The notes below the pieces were generated by a model. That model was not told where the DNA came from. It did not search any database and worked only from the letters and a program-made list of their open reading frames with translations. From a bacterium (GTDB lineage: Bacteria; Desulfobacterota_D; UBA1144): a DNA stretch of 64,000 bases. The translations under genes were made by a program, and so were the position numbers. Of the stretch, positions 36,351 through 45,419 are shown piece after piece; the stretch's first letter is position 1, and each line of letters starts with the position of its first letter. The stretch lies in NCBI GenBank assembly GCA_018654605.1, contig JABILG010000016.1, forward strand, positions 1-64,000, written 5' to 3'.

Positions 36351-36425
36351 TGGCCCGCTCATGAGGACTCGAACCCCAATTACTTGATCCGAAGTCAAGC
36401 GTGTTATCCATTACACTATGAGCGG
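36351..36425 (-). tRNA. tRNA-Arg (anticodon TCG)
   Basis: Read on the reverse strand, acceptor CCGCTCA pairs with TGAGCGG, followed by discriminator G and encoded CCA. The D-arm is GTGT/ACAC, the anticodon stem CTTGA/TCAAG has loop CTTCGGA giving TCG (reads CGA and related codons), and the T-arm TGGGG/CCTCA has loop TTCGAGT. All stems are sound. It directly follows the ptsI stop on the opposite strand. Confidence 0.93.
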
Positions 36426-36462
36426 ATTGAAATACTCTATCATTAATAGTTACAATACTTTA

Positions 36463-36801
36463 ATGGGGAATAAGCTTTATATAGATAAATCGTGCAGAAT
36501 CTGTTCGACTTATGCAACATATATCAATTCAAATAAATCAATTAAGCTCGATATTAAAGATATTAATAATTCAAAAAATAGTCTAGAAACAAAGAACCAA
36601 ATTGTATTCGAATATAATAAAAAATGTTTTTATGGCGCAGAGGGCATAATGAGGTCTCTGGAAGTAACAAAAAAACATACTGTATGGTATAAGATACTAA
36701 ACCTCGCACCAAAGTTTCTTGTAAATTATATTTATAAATTGATTTCTGAGAATAGATATAAAATCAGCAAATTACTTAGTATAATCAAACCAAAATCTTA
36801 A
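36463..36801 (+). CDS. Putative DCC-type thiol-disulfide protein (DUF393-like)
   Basis: 112 residues from ATG 36463; an upstream ATG at 36418 would run through the end of the tRNA gene and is rejected. The N-terminal LYIDKSCRICSTY resembles the DUF393 pattern (Y-D-x-x-C-x-x-C) of predicted thioredoxin-fold proteins, but lacks the usual Asp-Cys-Cys triplet. A later segment GAEGIMRSLEV fits the same family. Its last 30 bases overlap the convergent aldolase gene. Function unknown. Confidence 0.6.
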   Translation: MGNKLYIDKSCRICSTYATYINSNKSIKLDIKDINNSKNSLETKNQIVFEYNKKCFYGAEGIMRSLEVTKKHTVWYKILNLAPKFLVNYIYKLISENRYKISKLLSIIKPKS

Positions 36802-37881
36802 ACGATTTTTAAATAAATTATATGATGTTAACTTTTTTACTTCATTCTTTGACAAAGGTCGATTAGGATTACTCTTAGAATTAAAATATAGTTGGGCTTT
36901 AAATACATCTTCTTTCTCACGTGCCTTGAGTACATTAGCAGCAACAAAATATATATCTTTTTTAAGAATTATGACCCTAGGAAACGTCTTATATTTTTTT
37001 ATATGATTAACAATTTCCCCTTTCAAACTTCTACTAACAATTAAAGGCGCTTCACCGCAATAAAGAAATTGATCGGGGCTTAAAGGTTTCTTGAAACTTT
37101 TTGAATTTTTTAATGAAATATTATTCTGAATATAGGAGTCCTCACTATAATAACAGGTTAAATTTTTATAAGAGCAATTCCAGAGTATTTCAGAAATTTT
37201 AGTTGTCATCTTATAACGATTAAGATCCATTTTTAAATAATCCTCAAATTTACTGACAAACCTTTCAACAGTATCAATTAATTCTGATTTGCTAGATGCA
37301 GAACAAATCAGACCATGATTCTCTAGGAAAAAAATCACTGTTTTATACTCCCTAAATGCTTTCTGCTCTTTAGAAATGACCTTATTTATTTCATTAGCAA
37401 GCACTATCCCAGGTTGGTAATATCCGATGTGGAATATGCCCTCATCTTTCTTCCTTTTAGCGACAATCTTATTAAATATCTCTTCAGACTTCTTATCAAC
37501 AGACACCATATTTATGGCAATAGGATGAATATGAATCGTAAATTTCTTTAACAATGTATGGGTATATGTCTCAATTGAAGGACCTGATCCATAAAGGACA
37601 GATTCTTTTAAAGCTGTAGAAGACTTTCTATCAATACTTTTGGTAACTTTTTTATTCCTAATCTTATCCAGAAAGCTTATGAGTTCATCATTATTGAGAA
37701 TCGCGTAACCATTCTCAGAGCTCACCTCTGACAAAGAATAGCCACTTGATTTGATATACATTTGATTTCCTATCTTTATAGAAGAATTACCACCTGCTGC
37801 TTGATTTAAATCAAACCTTTGTCCAAAATATTTGGAAATTTCAACGAACTCTTTTAGGATACTTTTATTTTTTTTAACCAT
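36772..37881 (-). CDS. Class II aldolase/adducin-family protein
   Basis: 369 residues. The N-terminal AAGGNSSIKIGNQMYIKSSG corresponds to the phosphate and zinc region of class II aldolases, followed by SIETYTHTLL, IHIHPIAINMVSV near residue 125 (zinc His-x-His) and FFLENHGLICSAS near 190 (third zinc His). It most resembles rhamnulose-1-phosphate aldolase-type proteins but is longer, with a C-terminal extension of about 140 residues of unknown role. It overlaps the sugar epimerase by 28 bases, suggesting a role in nucleotide-sugar or glycan metabolism. Confidence 0.75.
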   Translation of the reverse strand: MVKKNKSILKEFVEISKYFGQRFDLNQAAGGNSSIKIGNQMYIKSSGYSLSEVSSENGYAILNNDELISFLDKIRNKKVTKSIDRKSSTALKESVLYGSGPSIETYTHTLLKKFTIHIHPIAINMVSVDKKSEEIFNKIVAKRKKDEGIFHIGYYQPGIVLANEINKVISKEQKAFREYKTVIFFLENHGLICSASSKSELIDTVERFVSKFEDYLKMDLNRYKMTTKISEILWNCSYKNLTCYYSEDSYIQNNISLKNSKSFKKPLSPDQFLYCGEAPLIVSRSLKGEIVNHIKKYKTFPRVIILKKDIYFVAANVLKAREKEDVFKAQLYFNSKSNPNRPLSKNEVKKLTSYNLFKNRLRFWFDYTK

Positions 37882-38840
37882 TTATTATTACTAATATGCC
37901 AATTGTAAGTGTTAAGCATACCTTGCATTAAATCTGTCTTAGGCTCCCAGTTCATTATCCTCTTTGTTTTACTAATATCAGCTGAGGTATAGAATACATC
38001 TTCTGGAGTAGAAGGCTTATCAAATCTTTTAATTTTTTTATTAGAAAACTTAGAGATTATTTTAATAAGATTATTAATAGAAACTGGTTTATTGTTACCT
38101 AGATTTAGATAATTAAGCCCCTTTAACTTTGATGACTTATATATCCCATCCACAATATCATCTACGTAAGTAAAATCTCTTTTTTGCTTACCAGTACCAA
38201 AGACGTTAATAGATCTGTTGTTAATCGCGGCGTCTGTAAAAATAAAGGGTGCCATATCTGGTCTTCCACATGGTCCATAAACTGTGAAAAAACGTAGAAT
38301 GGATATATTCTGCCCGTACAATGCATGATAGGCATGTAAAAGAACTTCTGAAGCCTTTTTTGAAGCAGCATAAATAGAATCAGGTTTGCTGGTTTCACTA
38401 TTAATCTTAAAACTTTTCTCTTTACTGTCACCATAGACACTAGAAGTAGAGGCTTGAACAAAAGATTTAACCGCAAACTTCCTAGATAATTTAATTAAAT
38501 TTAAGGCACCAAGCAGATTAGACTCGTAGTATGAATTCGGATATTGAGTAGATTTCCTAACACCAGTACCCGCTGCCAGGTTAATAATAGTATCTAGTTT
38601 ATTTTTCTTAACAAACTTATCAAAGTAAGTAATAAGTCTTTTTTCTGATGAGATATCAACCTTATGAAATATGAAACACTTATTCTTTTTGAGCTCTAAA
38701 CTTCTCCATTGCTTTAATTTTACATCATAACCATCACTATGATTATCTATACCAAAGACACGAAATCCTTTTCTTAAATATAATAAAGAAAGATGATAGC
38801 CAATGAACCCTGAAGACCCAGTAATTAAAACATTTTTCAT
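37854..38840 (-). CDS. NAD-dependent sugar epimerase (UDP-glucuronate 4-epimerase type)
   Basis: 328 residues of the extended SDR family. NVLITGSSGFIGYHLSLLYL binds NAD, STSSVYGDS near residue 131 supplies the catalytic Ser/Thr, and YAASKKASE near 155 the Tyr-x3-Lys. RFFTVYGPCGRPDMAPFIF and TYVDDIVDGI are typical of UDP-glucuronate 4-epimerases and related C4-epimerases. It probably supplies a surface-glycan sugar. It begins 19 bases after GtrA on the same strand. Confidence 0.85.
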   Translation of the reverse strand: MKNVLITGSSGFIGYHLSLLYLRKGFRVFGIDNHSDGYDVKLKQWRSLELKKNKCFIFHKVDISSEKRLITYFDKFVKKNKLDTIINLAAGTGVRKSTQYPNSYYESNLLGALNLIKLSRKFAVKSFVQASTSSVYGDSKEKSFKINSETSKPDSIYAASKKASEVLLHAYHALYGQNISILRFFTVYGPCGRPDMAPFIFTDAAINNRSINVFGTGKQKRDFTYVDDIVDGIYKSSKLKGLNYLNLGNNKPVSINNLIKIISKFSNKKIKRFDKPSTPEDVFYTSADISKTKRIMNWEPKTDLMQGMLNTYNWHISNNKWLKKIKVS

Positions 38841-38859
38841 ATTGTTTAGAATATAATAC

Positions 38860-39267
38860 CTATTTTACTCGATTTTTAAAAACCCATAGTCTTTGGCCAA
38901 AATACCCAATTATCACAGAAACAAATAAAGCTATAAAATAGGCCTGATCAATATCCTGGACAACCTTAAATGCAAAATTATTAACAACGACATTAACCAG
39001 GATTGCTATAACATATAACGCAATATATCTTTTTAAATCATCCAAATAAGCTGATTCAGATTTAAATGTCCAAAGTCTATTGAAATGGAAAGATATATTT
39101 ACACCAAGGAAAGTAGAAGCAGCTTTAGCCATATCCATACCTATCTTGTCTAATAAGAAATTATACAACAAGTAATCACATATGAGCGCCAAAATACCTA
39201 TAGCAGCCCATTTATATGTTTTTTGGTCTTTTAATAGCATTATTATATATCTAATGATTTTTAGCAT
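38860..39267 (-). CDS. GtrA-family membrane protein
   Basis: 135 residues with four predicted membrane helices. WAAIGILALICDYLLYNFLL near residue 20, the central ASTFLGVNISFHFNRLWTF and the terminal IIGYFGQRLWVFKNR are GtrA signatures. GtrA proteins take part in flipping polyprenyl-linked sugars for surface polysaccharide. Expected partners are membrane glycosyltransferases; one lies immediately across the divergent gap. The start could be ATG 39267 or MLLKDQKTYKW at about 39240. Confidence 0.87.
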   Translation of the reverse strand: MLKIIRYIIMLLKDQKTYKWAAIGILALICDYLLYNFLLDKIGMDMAKAASTFLGVNISFHFNRLWTFKSESAYLDDLKRYIALYVIAILVNVVVNNFAFKVVQDIDQAYFIALFVSVIIGYFGQRLWVFKNRVK

Positions 39268-39321
39268 TTATTTGAAAGGGATGATAAATTTAATTGATTG
39301 ATTAGTCAAACTATAATACTG

Positions 39322-39339
39322 TAATCTAAAGTTAGATTA
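39322..39339. repeat. Small inverted repeat upstream of membrane glycosyltransferase
   Basis: TAATCTA, four-base spacer AAGT, TAGATTA, ending eight bases before the ATG at 39347. It is a perfect 7-bp inverted repeat between divergent GtrA and the integral membrane gene. It could be an operator or a translation-blocking hairpin, but such repeats also arise by chance in AT-rich DNA. Confidence 0.4.
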
Positions 39340-39346
39340 GTAATTA

Positions 39347-40921
39347 ATGATAATGTTGAAAATAATTCCAAATATAAATTTTAAAGATAAAGAAATATAC
39401 TTTTTTATCGCTACATTCGTAATAATTGCTTTATCAATCCTTACAAATAGCTTTGTAGATACTAATGGCTATCTGACTACAGATTCTACTCACTTCTTAA
39501 AGCTTGCTAAGTCATTTACTGAGAATGGAAGCTTATATGTTTACTCATGGACAAATAGCGGGGAAACAACCTTCTTTAGCATGTGGCCTCTAGGTTACCC
39601 ACTCCTAATATCGTTAATATCGAAGCTAACCTTTCTTGATGTCTTTTGGTCTTCAAAATTGCTAAACATCTTATCGGTCTTTGCAATCTTTTTAATGATT
39701 TACAAAAATACGCCATTTGGATATTCGCTAATTGGTCTACTATTCCTTGCTGGTAGCTTTATAAATATATTTTCTTATACACTAACAGAAAATTTATTTA
39801 TCGTTGGGCTAATCTCCTATGCTTATTCAACTCACAATTTAACAGTTCAGACTGGGAAAAAATATATATTAATAGCTACTCTCTCATTTATAATTGCATT
39901 TTCTTCAAGATACGTAGGTGGCTATCTATTAGTATTCAACTTCTTCTTAATTCTTAAATCAATAAAAAATAAGGAGGCGAACACTAGGAACCTAATTGTG
40001 CTTCTTCTTGGGTCAGGGGCATACATGGTTGGATACCTTTGTATGAATGAATATTTCACGGGATTCTTAACCTATCCTCATGCATACATCACTTATGAAT
40101 CATCGACTGAAATCATACTACATTTTATAAAAAAGGTTTTTGAGGAATTAAACCTTGTAATGGCCAGCGTTAGATTCAATATGAGTCCTATATTTTCAAT
40201 AATTTCGTCATTCATTTCAGCTATCTTTGTCTCACTAGTTACCTTTTACTGTATAAAAACTCCTATTAGAAACGAGAAACTTAACACCATAGCTGGCAAC
40301 TTTTTATATATGTCATTATTTTATATAGCTATAGTTCTTTTATGGAGACTAACGATTTGGTTTTCCCCCTTTTCCTATAGGATCTTGTTTCCCGCATCAA
40401 TTCTTATGATGATAGGATTCGCCTATAAAGTGTTGTCTAGGACAAATATAAATTTTGATGGTATAAAAAATATATACTTAGCATTAGTTGTTATTGGATT
40501 TTTATCAATTGGATATAATGTTATATATAAACAAATCTCATTTAAAGGAAAATCCTACACGGAAAACATAGAAAAAATAAGAAAGAAATACGCTCTACTT
40601 AAGAAGGGGAGTTCAATTATTTTTGGGGAACGTCAGATAGACTATCTGAGAACAGACCTTGTTCCTTTAAAACCTTATTACCTTCCTTTATTTGCCAAAA
40701 GTGAATCCTTGGGTGACTTTAACAAAAGAATAAAAAAATTTGAACCAATATTTTTAAATATCCCTGAGATATGTAAAAAGCCATATCAAACTTTATCGGG
40801 AGATAGAGATTTAAATTGCATATCCTTAAACAAGAAAATCCATTTTTTTGATAACCGAATTATGGACTACATTAAGAAAAATAAGACTCTTGGGTTGCAT
40901 AAAGTAAGTGAGATTGAATGA
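39347..40921 (+). CDS. Multi-pass membrane glycosyltransferase-like protein
   Basis: 524 residues with roughly ten hydrophobic segments. An early loop with TDSTHFLKLAKSFTENGSL near residue 43, followed by MWPLGYPLL, resembles the first periplasmic loop of GT-C/PMT-type enzymes that use polyprenyl-phosphate sugars, where an acidic residue is catalytic. The C-terminal 130 residues are soluble. The substrate is unknown. It overlaps the flippase gene by four bases. An alternative start ATG lies six bases downstream. Confidence 0.7.
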   Translation: MIMLKIIPNINFKDKEIYFFIATFVIIALSILTNSFVDTNGYLTTDSTHFLKLAKSFTENGSLYVYSWTNSGETTFFSMWPLGYPLLISLISKLTFLDVFWSSKLLNILSVFAIFLMIYKNTPFGYSLIGLLFLAGSFINIFSYTLTENLFIVGLISYAYSTHNLTVQTGKKYILIATLSFIIAFSSRYVGGYLLVFNFFLILKSIKNKEANTRNLIVLLLGSGAYMVGYLCMNEYFTGFLTYPHAYITYESSTEIILHFIKKVFEELNLVMASVRFNMSPIFSIISSFISAIFVSLVTFYCIKTPIRNEKLNTIAGNFLYMSLFYIAIVLLWRLTIWFSPFSYRILFPASILMMIGFAYKVLSRTNINFDGIKNIYLALVVIGFLSIGYNVIYKQISFKGKSYTENIEKIRKKYALLKKGSSIIFGERQIDYLRTDLVPLKPYYLPLFAKSESLGDFNKRIKKFEPIFLNIPEICKKPYQTLSGDRDLNCISLNKKIHFFDNRIMDYIKKNKTLGLHKVSEIE

Positions 40922-42216
40922 GCTATAAAGAGTTAACAGATAGAATCAAAAAAAATTTTAAAATCCTTAGTATAGGAAAAATTTCTGGAGGAATATTCTC
41001 CGCCCTGACTCTACTTCTAATAGGTAGGTCACTTGGAGTAGAAAAATTCGGCACATTCTCAATGTTAATATCAGCAGTAGAAGTTTGCAATATACTTCTT
41101 AGTTTTAGAATCTGGGATACTACCGTAAAATTTATCGGTCAGAATCTCAAACAAAAGGAAGTTGTATCTAAATATTTAACCTTAAGCTTCTATCTTAGTC
41201 TTGGTTCATCAACAATCTCTTTCTTACTAATATATCTTATTACGAATCTTTATGCTGACAGACTCTTTGCTTCTGAAGTCAATCCAAAACAATTAATCTT
41301 TACTTATTCTATAGTGGTCTTATTTATTACACTAAATGAGATAATAGATGGAACTCTAAGAGTTTTTGATAATTATAGTTCAATCCTAAAAATTAATATT
41401 TACCAAAATTTACTTAGGTTCTTGCTCATAGTAAGTTCTTTTCTATTATTTAATCTTAATATAGAGAATGTAATAAATTGTTTTGTCATTAGCTATTTAG
41501 CAGGCTTTCTTCTCAGGTTTTTTTATTTAAAAAAGACTCTAAAGCTAAATTCTATAATCATTAAATATCCAGACCTACCAGACTCAAGATCATCTCTGGA
41601 ATTTATAAAGTTCATGCTAAATGCACATTTCTCAAACATATTAAATATTGCTAATGATAAAAACTTAGGTGTCTTAGCTGTAGGATACCTAACCACACCT
41701 TACTATGCTGGTCTCTATAGGGCTGCAAGAGCTATCGTTAAAATAATTAGACGAATAATGGACCCTTTACTTGAGATAATGTTCCCTGAACTAGTTAAAT
41801 TATATTCCGAGAAAAAATTCAAAATATATAAAAGAATTATTTACGACTCAACGAAGCTAATCTTATTAGTCTCGTTTGCTTTAGGAGCAATAATTTTCTA
41901 TTTTTCAAATAGCATAATTCTAATATTCTTTGGGGAGCAATATATTGAAACTATCTTCGCATTGAGAATTTTAATAGGAGCAATGATAATTCACAACCTT
42001 GCATATTGGGTTAACCCTTCCTTTTTATCTTCTGGAAATGCCAAATTCTTATCAATCACGACTATAGCAACAACAGTGATTTATTGCATCTCGCTTATCT
42101 ATTTTATCCATCAAGCAAACCATGAAGGTGCAGCAATCGCATTACTAATTAAGAACTTGTCAACTTTATTACTAGGTCTTATATTTTATTTTAAATTTTT
42201 AAAAAATAAGAACTAA
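40918..42216 (+). CDS. Polysaccharide flippase (Wzx-like, MATE/MVF fold)
   Basis: 432 residues, about 12 hydrophobic segments. The N-terminal SIGKISGGIFSALTLLLIGR and LGVEKFGTFSMLISAVE are typical of O-antigen/teichoic-acid flippases (RfbX/Wzx family), which move undecaprenyl-linked oligosaccharides across the inner membrane. It is translationally coupled to the membrane glycosyltransferase, and the pair faces the epimerase/aldolase/GtrA group. Its last four bases overlap the convergent aldo/keto reductase stop. Confidence 0.85.
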   Translation: MSYKELTDRIKKNFKILSIGKISGGIFSALTLLLIGRSLGVEKFGTFSMLISAVEVCNILLSFRIWDTTVKFIGQNLKQKEVVSKYLTLSFYLSLGSSTISFLLIYLITNLYADRLFASEVNPKQLIFTYSIVVLFITLNEIIDGTLRVFDNYSSILKINIYQNLLRFLLIVSSFLLFNLNIENVINCFVISYLAGFLLRFFYLKKTLKLNSIIIKYPDLPDSRSSLEFIKFMLNAHFSNILNIANDKNLGVLAVGYLTTPYYAGLYRAARAIVKIIRRIMDPLLEIMFPELVKLYSEKKFKIYKRIIYDSTKLILLVSFALGAIIFYFSNSIILIFFGEQYIETIFALRILIGAMIIHNLAYWVNPSFLSSGNAKFLSITTIATTVIYCISLIYFIHQANHEGAAIALLIKNLSTLLLGLIFYFKFLKNKN

Positions 42217-43235
42217 GATGGTGTAGGCTTTGTTTTAGTATTAGAAAAAGGTTGGTCTAGAGAGCTTGAATGCTTGTCTAACCACAAAGTCTCTATTTTA
42301 CTAATTTCTTCCTCCGAAAAAGGGGGCAAGTCTGAAACATCACTATACTCATCAATTTCATCATGAGTTGTAAAATTGGGCAAGACAGTACAGATATTTG
42401 GAGCTGACAACGGAAAAAGAATAGCGGCTTGGCCGATTGTTCTATTCTTTTCGTTATATAAAAACTCAAAATCATCTCTGGCATCTAAACCGGCTTCCAT
42501 CCACTTTTGTCTTCGATGACTTCTATGGTCATCCTTAGAGTAGACTTTATCTTTAGTAAAACTGCCGTCCATAATACCAGAAGCATGTGGAACCCTTGAT
42601 ATCAAACCAGTTTGGGTTTCTAATGCTTTTTTAAATAAAGACTTAGATGGTTCTTGCTCTAAAAGATTATAAATAATCTGTAAACCTACAGGAGAATAGT
42701 TCATCGAATCGAGCCCCTCATCTAACCATCCAATATCTGGACCTAAGGCCATAGCATAGGATCTAATCTTTCCTTCATCAATTAACCTTTCTAGAGCTTC
42801 CAAAACTTCATCATTATTAATAAAATCCATACGTGGGTTATGAAGCTGATAAATATCTATATAATCAGTCCCGAGTCGTTTTAAACTCTGCTCACAAGAA
42901 AACTTTATATCTTTAGCAGAAAATTTCTGAGGCATCTCCGTGTGACCCTTTCTTTCACCAGCGTTAGAGTATATATCATAACCAAATTTCGTTGCATAAA
43001 TTCTTTTGTCTCTAGATCTTGGAAAAGCTTTAGCTAATATTTCTTCTCCGTAACCGTTTCCATAAACATCTGCTGTATCATAAAAATTTATTCCTTTATC
43101 AAAAGCATGGTGCAACAAAGATAATGATAATTTCTCATCAGTTACCCCCCACCACTTTGTTGCTACAGACCATACACCAAACCCAACCTCTGAAACATTT
43201 AAATCTTTATTCTTAGGAAAAGTTCTATAATTCAT
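42213..43235 (-). CDS. Aldo/keto reductase
   Basis: 340 residues from ATG 43235, chosen because GGAG lies seven bases upstream; an ATG at 43265 would extend further into trxB. The NADPH-dependent fold is shown by VGFGVWSVATKWWG, the catalytic Asp and Tyr in NFYDTADVYGNG near residue 49-60, the Lys in IYATKFGYD, and the His in YQLHNPRMD. It resembles the family of L-glyceraldehyde 3-phosphate reductase/potassium-channel-beta types. Substrate unknown. It overlaps trxB by 11 bases. Confidence 0.88.
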   Translation of the reverse strand: MNYRTFPKNKDLNVSEVGFGVWSVATKWWGVTDEKLSLSLLHHAFDKGINFYDTADVYGNGYGEEILAKAFPRSRDKRIYATKFGYDIYSNAGERKGHTEMPQKFSAKDIKFSCEQSLKRLGTDYIDIYQLHNPRMDFINNDEVLEALERLIDEGKIRSYAMALGPDIGWLDEGLDSMNYSPVGLQIIYNLLEQEPSKSLFKKALETQTGLISRVPHASGIMDGSFTKDKVYSKDDHRSHRRQKWMEAGLDARDDFEFLYNEKNRTIGQAAILFPLSAPNICTVLPNFTTHDEIDEYSDVSDLPPFSEEEISKIETLWLDKHSSSLDQPFSNTKTKPTPS

Positions 43236-44169
43236 GCTTTTGCTCCAAAAATCTTTCCGCATCAATAGCTGCCATACAACCAGAGCCTGCGGCAGTTATT
43301 GCTTGTCTATAAATACTATCTTGAACATCTCCGGAGGCGAAAACACCTTCTATGTTCGTTCGAGATGACTTACCTGCAGTTATGAGATATCCATTTTGGT
43401 CTATCTTTAACACATCCTTAAAGAGATTCGTATTAGGATTGTGACCAATCGCTATAAATACGCCATCGGTATCAATTTGAGCCTTTCTTTCAGTTTTAGA
43501 ATCTTTATAAACTATAGCATGTAAACCCTTCTCTTCGTTCCCTATGAATTCAATCGGCTCAGCATTCCATAAGAAATCAATCTTTTTATTATTCAAAGCT
43601 CTATCAGCCATTATTTTAGAAGCTCGTAAAACATCTCTCCTGTGGACTATAGTTACTTTGGATGCAAATTTTGTTAAAAAAATTGCTTCCTCCATAGCGC
43701 TATCACCTCCACCGATAACATGAATTGACTTATTTTTATAAAAGAACCCATCACAAGTTGCACAAGTTGAAAGGCCTCTTCCTACAAATTCGACTTCGCC
43801 TTTTATGCCTAAGAGTTTTGCTGAAGCTCCAGTAGAGATTATCACTGAATCTGACTCTATTATTTCATTATCTGTCATCAGCTTAAAGGGGTAAGTATTA
43901 AAGTCTACCTTATCAATCTGCTTCATTATGCATTTTGCACCAAATTTCTGCGCTTGCGTTCTCAATAAATCCATCAAATTTGGGCCCATTACACCTTCGG
44001 GGAAACCAGGAAAATTTTCAACATCTGTAGTCATTGTTAGCTGTCCACCGGCCAGAAATCCTTCAAATACGACCGGTTCAAGATTCGCTCTTGCGCAATA
44101 AATTGCCGCCGTAAGCCCTGCGGGGCCCGAGCCAATAATTACGACTTTATTTTTTTTAGGATAATCCAT
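43225..44169 (-). CDS. trxB: Thioredoxin reductase
   Basis: 314 residues from ATG 44169, preceded by AGAGG; upstream in-frame starts lack support. VVIIGSGPAGLTAAIYCAR binds FAD, STCATCDGFFY near residue 136 holds the redox-active C-x2-C, VIGGGDSAMEEA binds NADPH, and GVFASGDVQD near 280 is the second FAD motif. It reduces thioredoxin with NADPH. Confidence 0.95.
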   Translation of the reverse strand: MDYPKKNKVVIIGSGPAGLTAAIYCARANLEPVVFEGFLAGGQLTMTTDVENFPGFPEGVMGPNLMDLLRTQAQKFGAKCIMKQIDKVDFNTYPFKLMTDNEIIESDSVIISTGASAKLLGIKGEVEFVGRGLSTCATCDGFFYKNKSIHVIGGGDSAMEEAIFLTKFASKVTIVHRRDVLRASKIMADRALNNKKIDFLWNAEPIEFIGNEEKGLHAIVYKDSKTERKAQIDTDGVFIAIGHNPNTNLFKDVLKIDQNGYLITAGKSSRTNIEGVFASGDVQDSIYRQAITAAGSGCMAAIDAERFLEQKHEL

Positions 44170-44290
44170 TATGACCTCTTGTAAATATAAATTTAATAAC
44201 AAGTTTTATATATGTTACCAGTTGTGTTAATTATTATGTACTTTATACGAATAAGGTAAAGAGAGGAATTTTTTTAATAAGATTAGCACA

Positions 44291-45187
44291 ATGATAGTAA
44301 AAAATCTTAATGATATATTTAATAATGGAAAATTCATATTTCTACAAGAGAGTAAATCCATATTGCTCTTAAAAGGTCAGGAATCATTTAAATTCATCAA
44401 TAGCATCTCTTCAAATGAAGTCTTAAACACTAAAGGCAAACTCTCTGTTAGTACATTAATGCTTAACAATAAAGGTAGATTAATCTTTGATGTTGAAGTT
44501 TACTCAAAGTCTGCTGATTCACTCTTTCTTTTGTGTAATCTTTCACAAAAAGATGAGCTTATAATGTATCTAGAAAATTACAGGATGTCTTATAAAGTTG
44601 AGATTATTGACTATAACGGCAAGCTCTATCCATTCAAAGGAATGAATGTCGGAATCTCAGAGAAGAAAAATAAATTTTTTTCAGCACTGACACTAGAAGA
44701 AGGTTTCGTAAACTACTTCTTAAATAAAAGAAATCTTCCAAAGGCTAACGAGTCTAAAGTTAACGAACTTGATTACAAAAAATGGAAAATTTTATCTGGA
44801 TCTCCAAGCTTCCCTAACGAATTAAATGCCAAACTAATACCTATAGAAGCGGATATGTGGTCATCAATATCTTTTACAAAAGGATGCTATATTGGACAAG
44901 AAACAATAGCAAGAATAAAGTATAGGGGAAAAGTAAAAAGAACTCTTGCTTGCTTTGAAATATACGGATTAGTCGAGGATGAAAGAGAGATACAAGTGAC
45001 ACCAGATAAGAATATTGGGTCTATTACTAGCTATTTTCACTCTAAAGAGATGATGATAACTTTTGCGATAGGTTTTATTAACAATGAAGAGAATTTTGTT
45101 AACAATGAAATTAAAATCGGTCCTTTAGAGGGCAAAGTAATTGTAAATTTGCATATGGAAGAGAACAGAAGGCTTCTTAAAGAATGA
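44291..45187 (+). CDS. ygfZ: YgfZ/GcvT-like folate-binding protein
   Basis: 298 residues of the aminomethyltransferase-like fold. The invariant YgfZ signature K-G-C-Y-x-G-Q-E is present in FTKGCYIGQETIARIKYRG near residue 197. YgfZ/IBA57 proteins use folate in repair or synthesis of certain iron-sulfur enzymes, such as MiaB. There is a long, poorly conserved N-terminal half (LLLKGQESFKFINSISSNEV is the usual region). Diverges from trxB. Confidence 0.88.
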   Translation: MIVKNLNDIFNNGKFIFLQESKSILLLKGQESFKFINSISSNEVLNTKGKLSVSTLMLNNKGRLIFDVEVYSKSADSLFLLCNLSQKDELIMYLENYRMSYKVEIIDYNGKLYPFKGMNVGISEKKNKFFSALTLEEGFVNYFLNKRNLPKANESKVNELDYKKWKILSGSPSFPNELNAKLIPIEADMWSSISFTKGCYIGQETIARIKYRGKVKRTLACFEIYGLVEDEREIQVTPDKNIGSITSYFHSKEMMITFAIGFINNEENFVNNEIKIGPLEGKVIVNLHMEENRRLLKE

Positions 45188-45190
45188 GTA

Positions 45191-45409
45191 TTATTCGACC
45201 GACTTATCTATAACTAACTTAATCTGATTTTCAAATTCGCTAAGACCTTCTATGGGAACAACAATGCTAGACCTGCCCCCACTTTGCTCTGTAATCCTCA
45301 AGTATCTACCCTTGTGATTCTCTTTAATATCAAAGAAGAATCTTTTAGTCTGGATATCTACTTGAGAACTATATAAATCTTTCGATTGATTGTTTTTTTC
45401 AATTGTCAT
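45191..45409 (-). CDS. PUR-alpha-like small nucleic-acid-binding protein (DUF3276)
   Basis: 72 residues. KRFFFDIKENHKGRYLRITEQ is the PUR repeat pattern (aromatic-F-D-x-K-x-N-x2-G-x-Y-L-x-I-x-E) of the DUF3276/PurA-like family, whose spirochaete member BpuR binds DNA and RNA. It lies ten bases after the thiolase gene on the same strand and three bases from the convergent ygfZ stop, so is likely co-transcribed with the thiolase. Role here unknown. Confidence 0.75.
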   Translation of the reverse strand: MTIEKNNQSKDLYSSQVDIQTKRFFFDIKENHKGRYLRITEQSGGRSSIVVPIEGLSEFENQIKLVIDKSVE

Positions 45410-45419
45410 TAACTATCCG

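Noticed and set aside
36351..36425. tRNA-Arg as an integration site
   Set aside because: I see no duplicated tRNA 3' end or integrase next to it.
36418..36462. Upstream ATG for the DCC-type gene
   Set aside because: It overlaps the tRNA-Arg acceptor stem; the next ATG at 36463 fits the family start.
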